Source: JAXHTH01 sp034211115 (lineage in GTDB: Bacteria; Planctomycetota; Phycisphaerae; Phycisphaerales; SM1A02). Taken from it: a stretch of DNA of 20,040 nucleotides. Under the pieces are notes generated by a model. It worked only from the letters and a program-made list of their open reading frames with translations. It was not told the DNA's origin and ran no database searches. Of this stretch, positions 8,105 to 15,482 are shown in pieces (position 1 is the stretch's first letter; the number at the start of each line of letters is the position of its first letter). Made by a program: the position numbers and the translations under genes. Where the stretch lies: the NCBI GenBank assembly GCA_034211115.1, contig JAXHTH010000345.1, positions 1 to 20,040 on the forward strand, in the 5' to 3' direction.

Positions 8105-11100
8105 ATGACACGTTTCATGACCACGGCCCCTGCCATGACCGAACTGCCCAAATCATACGTGCCGGCCGAGCATGAGGAACGAATCCGCGCCCGGTGGGAG
8201 GACTCGGGCGCTTTTCACGCCGTTCCCCGTCGCGAGGGCGACGATCGGCCGCCGTACTGCATCCTGATCCCCCTGCCTAACGTCACCGCCCCCCTGCACC
8301 TGGGCCACGCCTTGAACAACACCCTCCAGGACGTGCTCACCCGCTATCACCGCATGCGGGGCTTCAACACGCTCTGGATGCCCGGCACGGATCATGCGGG
8401 CATCGCCACCCAGACCGTCGTCGACAAGCGCCTCCAGGCCGCCGGCGAGCCGTCACTTCGCGACTACAAGCGGCTCGAGGCCGAAGGGAAGAATGGCCGG
8501 GAGCAGTTCGTGGCCCTCGTCCAGGAATGGAAGGACGAGTACGAGGCGACGATCACCGATCAGCTCAAGGCCTTCGGCTGCTCCTGCGACTGGGACCGCC
8601 AGCGGTTCACGATGGATGAGATGTGCGCGCGGGCCGTGCGCGAGGCGTTCTTCCGGTTGTTCAAGGAGGGTCTCATCTATCGCGGCAAGCGTCTGGTGAA
8701 CTGGGACCCCGCCACCCAGACCGCGCTGGCCGATGATGAGGTCGAGAACGTTGAGATCAAGGGGCACTTCTGGTACCTGAAGTACCCCATCGTGGATGAT
8801 GACGAGAACGACACGGGCGAGTTCGTCACCGTCGCCACCACGCGCCCCGAAACGATGCTGGGCGATACCGCGGTTGCGGTGAATCCCAGCGATCCGCCGC
8901 GCGCCAAGTACATCGGGATGAAGGTGCGGCTGCCGATCGTCGATCGCATCGTGCCCATCATCGGTGATGATTACGTGGTCATTCCCGATCCGGACTCGGA
9001 CGATGCGAAGGCGCAGTACGCGACGGGGTTCCTGAAGGTGACGCCGGCGCATGATCCGAATGACTGGGAGATCGGCCTGAGGCACGATCTGCCCGTGATC
9101 AACATCCTCGCGCCGGATGCATCCATCAGCCGCGATCACGGCTGGCCCGCGGAAGAGTTCGAATCGGGGCGGGCGAAGGAGGCCGAGCAGTTCCTGGGGA
9201 TGAGCCGCGAGGAGGCGAGCGCCGCGGTGGCGAAGTGGTTCGAGGAGCACGATCTGCTCGAAGAGGTGCGCGACTACCAGCACACCGTGGGGCACAGCTA
9301 TCGTTCGCATGTGGCGATCGAGCCGTACCTGAGCGATCAGTGGTACGCGAAGGTGACCGATGACCGGCTCGTGGGCGAAGCGCAGCGGGCGCTGTGCGAC
9401 GAGCAGTTCGAGGGCGTGAGACCGGAGCGCGAAGACGCAGCACCTCAAGGTGGCATGGGCGCAAGAGAAGGTGGCACGGGCGTCCCGCCCGTGCGGCCTC
9501 CGCGCATCGTCTCCGACAAACTCCACATTCACCGACGCAACCTCCCCCACTGGCAACTCGGCGGCAGCACCTACTTCATCACGTTCCGCCTCGTGCAGGG
9601 CGAAATGACTGAACAGGAGCGCCGCGTGGTCCTCGAGGCGTGCCTCCACTGGCACAACGAGCGGATGCATCTGCATCTCGTCAGCGTGATGCCGGACCAC
9701 GTGCACATGCTCTTGACGCCGCTGGAGCAGAGCCCGGGTGAATGGCATTCACTGCCGGACATCCTCCACAGCATCAAGAGCTTCACCGCTCACCGCATCC
9801 AGGAACAGCGCGAGGCAAGCGGTCCACTCTGGCAGGATGAGTATTACGACCGCATTGTGCGCGATGATGATGAGTTCTACGAGAAGTGGAACTACATCGT
9901 GGAAAATCCGGTGCGGGCGGGGCTGGCCGGTGCGGCGGAGGAGTACGGGTTTACGATCAGGCCGGGCGATGATCTGGGACCGCACGGGCGGGACGCCCGT
10001 GCCACCGACGGGGAGAGCCGGATCCGCACGGGCGGGACGCGCGTGACGCCCAGGGACGAAGCCACCGACTCGCACGGCCGGGACGGCCGTGCCACCTTTG
10101 ATGGCGACCTGCGGTTCTATCCGCCGCGGTATGCGAAGATGTACCAGTCCTGGCACATCAACCTGCGCGACTGGTGCATCAGCCGACAGCTCTGGTGGGG
10201 GCATCGGATACCGGTGTGGAGCAAGTACCACGACGATTTCGGTGACATGTCTCTCGACGAGTTTGACACGAAGATCTTGGGGTATCTGCGCGAGGCACGC
10301 ATCGCGGGAGGTCACACTACTTCGCTTGAGGAACTGAAGCAATTGAGGTCCGCTGGCATCGACGATGGTGTGATCCCAGTCAGCTCGATCTGCGTTCGAG
10401 CGGAAGATGATCACGAAGTGATCGATTTCCTCGAACAATGCGGATACGAGCAAGATCCAGACGTGCTCGACACCTGGTTCAGCAGCGCGTTGTGGCCGCT
10501 GTCCACGATGGGCTGGCCGGAGCCGGCGGACTTTCCGGAGACGGTCGGGCTGCTCGACACCTTCAATCCCACCTCCGTCCTCGTCACCGCGCGCGAAATC
10601 ATCACGCTGTGGGTGAGCCGGATGGTGATGTTCAACCGCTTCTTCAATGACGGGAAGCTGCCGTATTACCACGTCTACATCCACCCGATGATCCAGGATC
10701 AGCACGGCCAGCGGATGAGCAAATCGCTGGGCAACGGCGTGGATCCGCGCGACATCATTCACAGCCACGGGGCCGATGCGCTGCGGTTCACGATGGTCCA
10801 GATGGCCACGAGCACGCAGGATGTGCGGCTGCCGGTGGACACGATGTGCCCGCACTGCGAGCAGGTGTTTCACCCCAAGGAGATCACCAGCCCGGCCGGG
10901 TACCGCGTGGCCGCCCCGCGCCAGACCTGCCCGCTCTGCGGTGGCAAGCTGGTGACCGCTTACGGCCGCGCCTCGGCGACCGCGGTACCGACCGATGAAG
11001 AGCCGGCCGCCCTGAACACCTCGGCCAAGTTCGACCTCGGACGCAACTTCTGCAACAAGCTGTGGAACGCGACGCGGTTTGCGCTGAGCAACCTCGGAAG

Positions 11101-11992
11101 GCACGAAGGAACGGAGGCACCGAGGCACGAAGGGGAGCGGGCGCTGGTTGATCGGTGGATACTGAGCCGGTTGTATCACACGCATCGGACGGTTGAGGCG
11201 GCGGTGAAGGAATACCAGTTCAATGTCTACGCCGAGACGATGTACGACTTCGTCTGGCGCGATTTCTGTGACTGGTACCTGGAGGCGATCAAGCCCACCG
11301 TGCGCGAGGACCCGTCCCAGCAGCAGGTGCTGCGCACGGTGCTCAACGCGATCCTCCGCATGCTGCACCCGATCAGCCCGTTCGTGACGGAGACGCTGTG
11401 GGAACACGTTCGCGCGGCGGGCGAGGTGGGGCTGGAGGGCGTCGAGCTGCCGGATGGCGAGCTCCTCGCCGGCGCCGCCTGGCCGCGCGTGGATGATCGG
11501 CTCGTCGATGATGCCGCCGAGTCGACGTTCCGACGCGCGCAGGAACTGGTGCTCTCGGTGCGCACGCTGCGGGCGCAGCACAACGTCGCGCCGAAGAAGC
11601 GGATCGCGCTCTCCGCCACGCCCGGCGCGGCGGAACTCATCGACCGGGCGGGCGGCGTGGTGCAGACGCTGTGCATGCTCGAGAAGGTCGAGCCGCTGAG
11701 CAATGACCGGCCGGCCGGGGCGATCCCGCTCGCCTTCGAGGGCGATGAGCTGCTCATCAGCGGTCTCATCGACGAGGTCGACATCGAGGCGGAGCGCAAG
11801 CGGCTGACCAGGCTCATCGGCCAGAAGGAGAAGGCCCTCGGCGGGTACCGTAACAAGCTCAACAACCCCGGCTACGTGGACAATGCCCCGCCGGAGGTGG
11901 TCGAGGAGACGCGGTCGCGGCTGAGCGAGGCGGAGGCGGATCTCGCCGCGGCGCGAAAGGCGCTGGAGTCGCTCGACGCGGCACGGGGGTGA
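8105..11992 (+). CDS. valS: Valyl-tRNA synthetase with in-frame transposase insertion
   Basis: A 1295-residue class I valyl-tRNA synthetase, which charges tRNA-Val. The HIGH motif is HLGH (65-68); the editing domain has TTRPET and LKVTPAHDPNDWE; NLRDWCISRQLWWGH and DVLDTWFSSALWP mark the second half of the core; the KMSKS motif is RMSKS (870-874). A zinc-ribbon-like insert follows (CPHC at 915-918, CPLC at 942-945), then the anticodon domain (from GRNFCNKLWNA) and a C-terminal coiled coil (AERKRLTRLIGQKEKALGG onward). Usual bacterial length is about 880-950. About 220 of the extra residues (roughly 439-664) are a RAYT transposase plus translated REP hairpins, with no stop or frameshift. The ATG at 8105 has GAGAG four bases before it; ATGs at 8117 and 8135 are alternatives. 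The frame is open further upstream but overlaps the opposite-strand lipoprotein gene. Whether the protein works with the insert is unknown. Confidence 0.93.
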   Translation: MTRFMTTAPAMTELPKSYVPAEHEERIRARWEDSGAFHAVPRREGDDRPPYCILIPLPNVTAPLHLGHALNNTLQDVLTRYHRMRGFNTLWMPGTDHAGIATQTVVDKRLQAAGEPSLRDYKRLEAEGKNGREQFVALVQEWKDEYEATITDQLKAFGCSCDWDRQRFTMDEMCARAVREAFFRLFKEGLIYRGKRLVNWDPATQTALADDEVENVEIKGHFWYLKYPIVDDDENDTGEFVTVATTRPETMLGDTAVAVNPSDPPRAKYIGMKVRLPIVDRIVPIIGDDYVVIPDPDSDDAKAQYATGFLKVTPAHDPNDWEIGLRHDLPVINILAPDASISRDHGWPAEEFESGRAKEAEQFLGMSREEASAAVAKWFEEHDLLEEVRDYQHTVGHSYRSHVAIEPYLSDQWYAKVTDDRLVGEAQRALCDEQFEGVRPEREDAAPQGGMGAREGGTGVPPVRPPRIVSDKLHIHRRNLPHWQLGGSTYFITFRLVQGEMTEQERRVVLEACLHWHNERMHLHLVSVMPDHVHMLLTPLEQSPGEWHSLPDILHSIKSFTAHRIQEQREASGPLWQDEYYDRIVRDDDEFYEKWNYIVENPVRAGLAGAAEEYGFTIRPGDDLGPHGRDARATDGESRIRTGGTRVTPRDEATDSHGRDGRATFDGDLRFYPPRYAKMYQSWHINLRDWCISRQLWWGHRIPVWSKYHDDFGDMSLDEFDTKILGYLREARIAGGHTTSLEELKQLRSAGIDDGVIPVSSICVRAEDDHEVIDFLEQCGYEQDPDVLDTWFSSALWPLSTMGWPEPADFPETVGLLDTFNPTSVLVTAREIITLWVSRMVMFNRFFNDGKLPYYHVYIHPMIQDQHGQRMSKSLGNGVDPRDIIHSHGADALRFTMVQMATSTQDVRLPVDTMCPHCEQVFHPKEITSPAGYRVAAPRQTCPLCGGKLVTAYGRASATAVPTDEEPAALNTSAKFDLGRNFCNKLWNATRFALSNLGRHEGTEAPRHEGERALVDRWILSRLYHTHRTVEAAVKEYQFNVYAETMYDFVWRDFCDWYLEAIKPTVREDPSQQQVLRTVLNAILRMLHPISPFVTETLWEHVRAAGEVGLEGVELPDGELLAGAAWPRVDDRLVDDAAESTFRRAQELVLSVRTLRAQHNVAPKKRIALSATPGAAELIDRAGGVVQTLCMLEKVEPLSNDRPAGAIPLAFEGDELLISGLIDEVDIEAERKRLTRLIGQKEKALGGYRNKLNNPGYVDNAPPEVVEETRSRLSEAEADLAAARKALESLDAARG
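9470..9496 (+). repeat. Left REP hairpin of the RAYT island
   Basis: GGTG followed by a perfect 9-bp-arm palindrome, GCACGGGCG / CGCCCGTGC with a TCC loop, then GG. The full 27 bases are the exact reverse complement of 9980-10006, so the transposase is framed by a perfect inverted pair. In the valS frame it is translated as part of GGTGVPPVRP. The GGTG foot is where a RAYT guide tetranucleotide would be expected; that role is inferred. Confidence 0.85.
9980..10006 (-). repeat. Right REP hairpin, exact inverse of the left copy
   Basis: Exact reverse complement of 9470-9496 over 27 bases: arms GCACGGGCG / CGCCCGTGC, loop GGA on this strand, foot CACC. It starts about 20 bases after the transposase domain ends and is translated within GPHGRDARAT. 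Confidence 0.85.
10024..10050 (-). repeat. Degenerate REP copy
   Basis: Differs from the 9980-10006 copy at three of 27 positions, all in the distal arm and foot (GCGCGTGACG in place of GCCCGTGCCA), so its stem is imperfect. It has the same orientation and lies 44 bases further on. Translated as RTGGTRVTP. Confidence 0.65.
10072..10096 (-). repeat. Variant REP hairpin with paired base changes
   Basis: Arms GCACGGCCG / CGGCCGTGC with loop GGA and the CACC foot. Compared with 9980-10006, one base changed in each arm so that pairing is kept. Translated as SHGRDGRAT, immediately before recognisable valS sequence resumes (FDGDLRFYPP). The repeat at 2455-2480 is its closest relative. Confidence 0.75.
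11097..11136 (+). repeat. Five degenerate 8-bp tandem units within valS
   Basis: Units read GAAGGCAC, GAAGGAAC, GGAGGCAC, CGAGGCAC, GAAGGGGA. They encode the low-complexity stretch GRHEGTEAPRHEGER between the conserved NFCNKLWNATRFALSNL block and VDRWILSRL, where synthetases normally have a short variable linker. It looks like a dispersed tandem repeat accepted into coding sequence. Confidence 0.65.
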
Positions 11993-12019
11993 GCTCGATC
12001 CGCCGTGCCGCCGAGGCGC

Positions 12020-12025
12020 TACACT
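12020..12025 (+). promoter_or_regulatory. Possible -10 box for the HExxH lipoprotein gene
   Basis: TACACT, 23 bases before the chosen GTG at 12049. It places a start near 12032, just before the AGGAGG ribosome site at 12038-12043. No clear -35. Confidence 0.3.
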
Positions 12026-12048
12026 TGACCGGAACCCAGGAGGCGCCT

Positions 12049-13179
12049 GTGGGCAGGCTCGTCGGACTCATCCTGACGGCAACGCTGATGATCATCGCCG
12101 GGTGCGCGAGCACCGCGAAACCGGCAGGCGGCACGTCCGTCGCCGACACGCAGCCGGGCGGGAGCGCGGTGCGCATGCCCGCAGTGCAACAGGGACCCGC
12201 AGCGCCGCCGACATCGGTGCAGATCGGCCGCCGGCCCTGGCGCTTCGCCGCCTATGAAGGGTCGCTCATCAGCACGGCGCATTACCGCATTCACACCACG
12301 CTGGAATACGATCACATTCTTCAGCGCCTGCCCGTGTTCATGGAGCACGCGATCGAGCGTTACACGACGGCCCTGGCGGATCTGCCCGAGCCGGGAAGGC
12401 CGCTGGAGACGTATCTGTTTCACGATCGCCGGCAGTGGATGGCCAAGACGAGGCAGATCCTGCCCCACGAGGCGGCGACGTTCGACGCCCTGGGGCGGGG
12501 CGGGTTCACCACCCGCGGCATCGCCGTGCTGTATTACATCGATCACAACGGGCGATATCGCGACACGTTCGCCATCGCGGCCCACGAGGGCTGGCACCAG
12601 TACACACAGAGCACGTTCCGCCAGCCGCTGCCCATCTGGCTGGAAGAGGGGATCGCGACCTACATGGAGGGCCATCAGTGGGGTGAAGAGGCGCCGCGGT
12701 TCATCCCGTCGCGCAACTGGGAGCGGCGCGGTGCGCTGCGCCGGGCCATCAGGGCCGACGCGCTGATCCCGCTCGATGACCTGCTCACCCGCGCCCCGCA
12801 GTTCTTCCTCGAGGAGAACAAGGATCGGCTGCTGACCTACTACGGCCAGGTGTGGGCGCTGACGCGATTCCTCGCCGACGGCGCGGACGGGCGTTACCGC
12901 GAAGCGCTGGCGGAGTTGCTGACGGATGCCGCGCGGGGACGGCTGGGGCATCGCCTGTCGGTCTCTCTCTCGACCCGGCCGGCTGCAGCGCCGACGATCA
13001 ACAGCAATCGGCCGCGGCGGTCGCGCCGGGTGGCCCTCAACGACCTGGGCACCTGGCTGGTGAAGACGTACTTCGACGAGGACGTGGCGGCGTTCGAGGA
13101 GGCGTATTTCGCCTACGCCCGCGCTCTGGCCGAAGGCGGGCCGGTCCGCGGGCCCCGACGCGGACGCCGGGCCCGGTAG
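12049..13179 (+). CDS. Lipoprotein with HExxH metallopeptidase motif (DUF1570-like)
   Basis: A 376-residue predicted lipoprotein. It starts VGRLVGLILTATLMIIAGC: signal peptide with lipobox IAGC, Cys19. The domain after about residue 70 carries HEGWH (His179, Glu180, His183), a zinc-binding HExxH, and PIWLEEGIATYMEG about 14 residues later, whose Glu would be the third ligand. This is the gluzincin arrangement seen in the DUF1570 and peptidase MA-like families; the substrate is unknown. The frame is open from a GTG at 11989 overlapping the valS stop, but I prefer the GTG at 12049: AGGAGG lies five bases before it and the product then begins directly with the signal peptide. The C-terminus is Arg/Gly-rich (GPRRGRRAR) and low in complexity. 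The stop overlaps a TAGAAT promoter box for the next gene. Confidence 0.8.
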   Translation: MGRLVGLILTATLMIIAGCASTAKPAGGTSVADTQPGGSAVRMPAVQQGPAAPPTSVQIGRRPWRFAAYEGSLISTAHYRIHTTLEYDHILQRLPVFMEHAIERYTTALADLPEPGRPLETYLFHDRRQWMAKTRQILPHEAATFDALGRGGFTTRGIAVLYYIDHNGRYRDTFAIAAHEGWHQYTQSTFRQPLPIWLEEGIATYMEGHQWGEEAPRFIPSRNWERRGALRRAIRADALIPLDDLLTRAPQFFLEENKDRLLTYYGQVWALTRFLADGADGRYREALAELLTDAARGRLGHRLSVSLSTRPAAAPTINSNRPRRSRRVALNDLGTWLVKTYFDEDVAAFEEAYFAYARALAEGGPVRGPRRGRRAR

Positions 13180-13182
13180 AAT
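13177..13182 (+). promoter_or_regulatory. Probable -10 box for the phosphoesterase/GNAT pair
   Basis: TAGAAT overlaps the TAG stop of the preceding gene and lies 37 bases before the ATG at 13220. No strong -35 is seen. Confidence 0.35.
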
Positions 13183-13219
13183 CACCCTCCCCCGTGGCTG
13201 AGACGGGAGATCCACCCCC

Positions 13220-13726
13220 ATGCGCATCGGAATCCTCGGCGACTCGCACGGCCGGATCGCCATCACCGCCCGGGCGGTGGAGGCTCTGCTCGAAGCCGGC
13301 GCGGAGACGCTCATCCACCTCGGGGACATCGAGGACGAGCGGGTCATCGACGAGCTGGCCGGTCATCGCGCCCATCTCGTGTTCGGCAACTGCGACTGGG
13401 ACACCGACGCCCTGGCCCGCCATGCCGAACGCCTCGGCGTGATCGTGGACGATCCGATCGGCCGGCTCGAGGTCGCCTCGAGGCGCATGGCGTTCACCCA
13501 CGGCCACCGGCCGGAGCTGATGCGGCAGGCGCTGGAGGACGGGATCGATTACCTGCTGCACGGCCACACTCACGAGCTTCGCGATGAGCGGGTGGGCTCG
13601 ACACGAATCATCAACCCCGGCGCGCTGTTCCGCGCCCGCCGTTATACTGCGGCGGTGCTCGATCCCGCGGCGGACGCGCTTCAGATCATCGATCTCGATC
13701 ACCGAAAGCCCGAATCCTCCCCATGA
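13220..13726 (+). CDS. YfcE/MJ0936-family metallophosphoesterase
   Basis: A 168-residue cytoplasmic phosphodiesterase of the calcineurin-like superfamily. All metal-binding blocks are present in order: GDSHG (7-11), GDIED (35-39), GNCDWD (56-61), THGH (93-96), HGHTH (114-118) and INPGA (131-135). Family members hydrolyse phosphodiesters with Mn or Ni; the physiological substrate is usually unknown. Length is typical (about 160-180). GGGAGA lies nine bases before the ATG. The stop overlaps the start of the acetyltransferase gene by ATGA, so the two are probably translated together. Confidence 0.9.
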   Translation: MRIGILGDSHGRIAITARAVEALLEAGAETLIHLGDIEDERVIDELAGHRAHLVFGNCDWDTDALARHAERLGVIVDDPIGRLEVASRRMAFTHGHRPELMRQALEDGIDYLLHGHTHELRDERVGSTRIINPGALFRARRYTAAVLDPAADALQIIDLDHRKPESSP

Positions 13727-14235
13727 TTCACGAACCGCCGCACACGCTCGATCCCGACGAAGTCCTCATCCGCCTCGCGGAGGAGAAGGATCACGTCGTC
13801 ATCTGCGAGATGTTCGGCAAGAGCATGTCTGAAGGCCGGCTGCGCGGCAACGACACGGGCGCCGACATCGAGAACCTGCACGAGGGCTACTTCGCCGACG
13901 ACGGGGCCAGCGCGTTCTGGGTCGCCTGCTCCGGAGACGACGTCATCGGGATGATCGGGGTGCAGAAGACGCGGGAGAACACCGCCGAGCTGCGCCGGCT
14001 GTACGTGCGCGAGGCCTTCCGCCGCCGGCGCGTGGGCACCCGGCTCGTCGAGCACGCCATCGATTTCTGCCGCACCCGCGGGTATCTCAAGGTCGTCCTC
14101 GACGTCGCGTTCGAGCGCAGCCCCGCCATCGGGGTCCTCCAGAAGTTCAGCTTCACGCACGTGAGGACGCGCGAGATCGACGGCCACAAGCGCCTGGATT
14201 TCTATCTCGACCTGTACTCGGAGCCGAAGAGCTGA
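13723..14235 (+). CDS. GNAT-family acetyltransferase
   Basis: A 170-residue N-acetyltransferase. The acetyl-CoA pocket is marked by LRRLYVREAFRRRRVGTRLVEHA (about 90-112), with RRRRVGT in place of the Q/RxxGxG/A loop. The preceding strands (SAFWVAC, VIGMIGVQ) and the final LDVAFERSPAIGVLQKFSF segment fit motif B. The acceptor is unknown. The ATG overlaps the phosphoesterase stop (ATGA), so translational coupling is likely. A TATACT at 13643-13648 inside the upstream gene could be a second promoter. A plus-strand terminator is not visible; the hairpin downstream faces the other way. Confidence 0.85.
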   Translation: MIHEPPHTLDPDEVLIRLAEEKDHVVICEMFGKSMSEGRLRGNDTGADIENLHEGYFADDGASAFWVACSGDDVIGMIGVQKTRENTAELRRLYVREAFRRRRVGTRLVEHAIDFCRTRGYLKVVLDVAFERSPAIGVLQKFSFTHVRTREIDGHKRLDFYLDLYSEPKS

Positions 14236-14254
14236 CCGCGCGGCGGTGCGCGGC

Positions 14255-14284
14255 AAAAGAAAACCCCCGGTTCCATTCCGGGGG
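14255..14284 (-). terminator. Intrinsic terminator of the sigma/anti-sigma/PDZ operon
   Basis: On the minus strand a 7-bp stem CCCCCGG / CCGGGGG closes a seven-base loop and is followed by TTTTCTTTT. It begins 36 bases after the PDZ-protein stop at 14320. Confidence 0.85.
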
Positions 14285-14319
14285 CAAGCGCGATCGAATC
14301 ACAGGCGCCGCCGGGCTGA

Positions 14320-15402
14320 TCAGTCGCGCGGGGCCTTCTTTGTCCGTTCGAGCAGATCGGTCAGCAGCTTGTCCAGTTCGGCGAGGCGTTCATCGAGGCG
14401 CCTGAGGCGCGCCTCCAGTTCCTCGTCCACCTCGGCTTCCTCCTCCGCATCGCCCCTCATCTTCATCTTCAGACGGGGGCGGAACTCGAAGATCCGATTC
14501 TGTTCATCGATGAAGAAATCGCGCAGGCGCTCCCGGTCGGCGGGGAGTCCGCCCCAGCGCGGGGCGACCATTTCCTCATCGAGCCAGAACAGGCCGGAGC
14601 CCGTGTCCGCGGCCGGCGCCTCGCCGATGAGTTCGGCTTCCGCCATCGCGCGGGCGTCATAGGCATCGAGCGTGACCCCGATCGTCTCCGGCTCGCCCTC
14701 GTGAATGACCTGGAGGGCGATCACGTCGCCCGGCTCCTTCTCCGCGAGGACGGCGCGGAGCGTATCGGGATTCGCCGGCGTCTGGCCGTCGATCTTCACG
14801 ATGACGTCGAACTCGTCGAGGCCCGCCTCGTGGGCGGGAAGCCCCACGTGTACCGCCTTCACCAGTGTCGTCGCGCCCGGCTCGAGCCTGAGATGGCGCA
14901 GCAGCGCCGCGCCCGGTTCGTCGAGATGAATCCCGATCATCACCTTCGGCTCATCCGCGGGTTCGAACCTCAGCCGCTTCGTATCATCGCTTCCGATCCA
15001 GTACTGCCAGAGACCCCGGCCCTCGTTATCGCCGCCGATGCCGATCCGGATCGTCTCGATCTCCTGACCGTCTTCATCGATCACGACGAGTCCGCCGCGT
15101 ATCTTGCGGATGCGCTCGGGCGGCACTTCTTCGCCGTCGACACGGACGGTCGTTTCGCCGTCCTCGATGATCACCTCGATCTCGTGCTGCTCGGTGGTCG
15201 TCTTCAAGTCGCTTCCGCCGTCGCGGACGACGATGCGGTTCGCGGTGACGGTGCCGCCGTCGGAGGTGACGGCGATCACGCCGTCGTCGGCTTCGAGTTC
15301 CTCTTCCACCGCGGCGTGTGCGGCGGGGGCCGCCAGGGCCGCCAGGGCCGCGAGCGGCAGGAGCCGGCACGGCCGGTTCAGGTTCAATCGTTTCCGGTTC
15401 AT
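14320..15402 (-). CDS. Secreted PDZ-domain protein
   Basis: A 360-residue exported protein. A Sec signal covers residues 1-30 (LPLAALAALAAPAAHA). Residues 35-150 are a beta-rich, acidic region of unknown fold. A PDZ domain spans about 155-247 (GAALLRHLRLEPGA; AGLDEFDVIVKIDG). A charged coiled coil spans about 318-355 (LEARLRRLDERLAELDKLL). No protease domain follows, so the PDZ is probably a protein-binding sensor or scaffold. The frame is also open to a GTG at 15486 that overlaps the upstream stop as GTGA, but the ATG at 15402 is better: GAGGA lies seven bases before it and the signal peptide then starts properly. It is the third gene after the sigma and anti-sigma genes and is followed by a terminator, which suggests a shared envelope role. 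Confidence 0.82.
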   Translation of the reverse strand: MNRKRLNLNRPCRLLPLAALAALAAPAAHAAVEEELEADDGVIAVTSDGGTVTANRIVVRDGGSDLKTTTEQHEIEVIIEDGETTVRVDGEEVPPERIRKIRGGLVVIDEDGQEIETIRIGIGGDNEGRGLWQYWIGSDDTKRLRFEPADEPKVMIGIHLDEPGAALLRHLRLEPGATTLVKAVHVGLPAHEAGLDEFDVIVKIDGQTPANPDTLRAVLAEKEPGDVIALQVIHEGEPETIGVTLDAYDARAMAEAELIGEAPAADTGSGLFWLDEEMVAPRWGGLPADRERLRDFFIDEQNRIFEFRPRLKMKMRGDAEEEAEVDEELEARLRRLDERLAELDKLLTDLLERTKKAPRD

Positions 15403-15482
15403 GGCTCGGTCCTCAACAGTTGAAAGGTCGTTGAACGTCTTCGATCCAGGCGCGTTGCGGTCCGGCGTACGGTGGAGATCGA

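Larger units (their letters stand above)
9449..10096 (+). mobile_element. RAYT (Y1 transposase) and REP island inside valS
   Basis: A REP-associated tyrosine transposase unit. The Y1/HUH domain covers about 9500-9960: HIHRRNLPHW, then STYFITFRL, the HUH motif in MPDHVHMLL (His532 and His534 of the fusion), the catalytic tyrosine in LWQDEYYDRIVR (Tyr580 by alignment with the WQ-x2-Y pattern), and the ending WNYIVENPVRAGL. Such enzymes nick single-stranded REP hairpins. One REP lies to the left in inverted orientation and three lie to the right; a half copy (GGTGGCATGGGCG) starts at 9449. The transposase shares the valS frame. It has no stop of its own and no obvious ribosome site, though an in-frame ATG (9455) and GTG (9491) could start it. 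The outer limits given are those of recognisable REP sequence; the true junctions may lie some bases outside. No target duplication is evident. Confidence 0.85.

Noticed and set aside
9418..10098. Intein in valS
   Set aside because: No Cys/Ser first residue, no terminal His-Asn, and no splicing or LAGLIDADG motifs; the insert is a Y1 transposase with REPs.
9749..11581. 610-codon open frame on the minus strand
   Set aside because: It is antisense to conserved valS sequence; its codon pattern is the mirror of the real gene and shows no family motif.
13248..13262. REP-like CGCACGGCCGGATCGCC
   Set aside because: It encodes the conserved GDSHGR of the phosphoesterase and has no second arm, so the likeness is chance.
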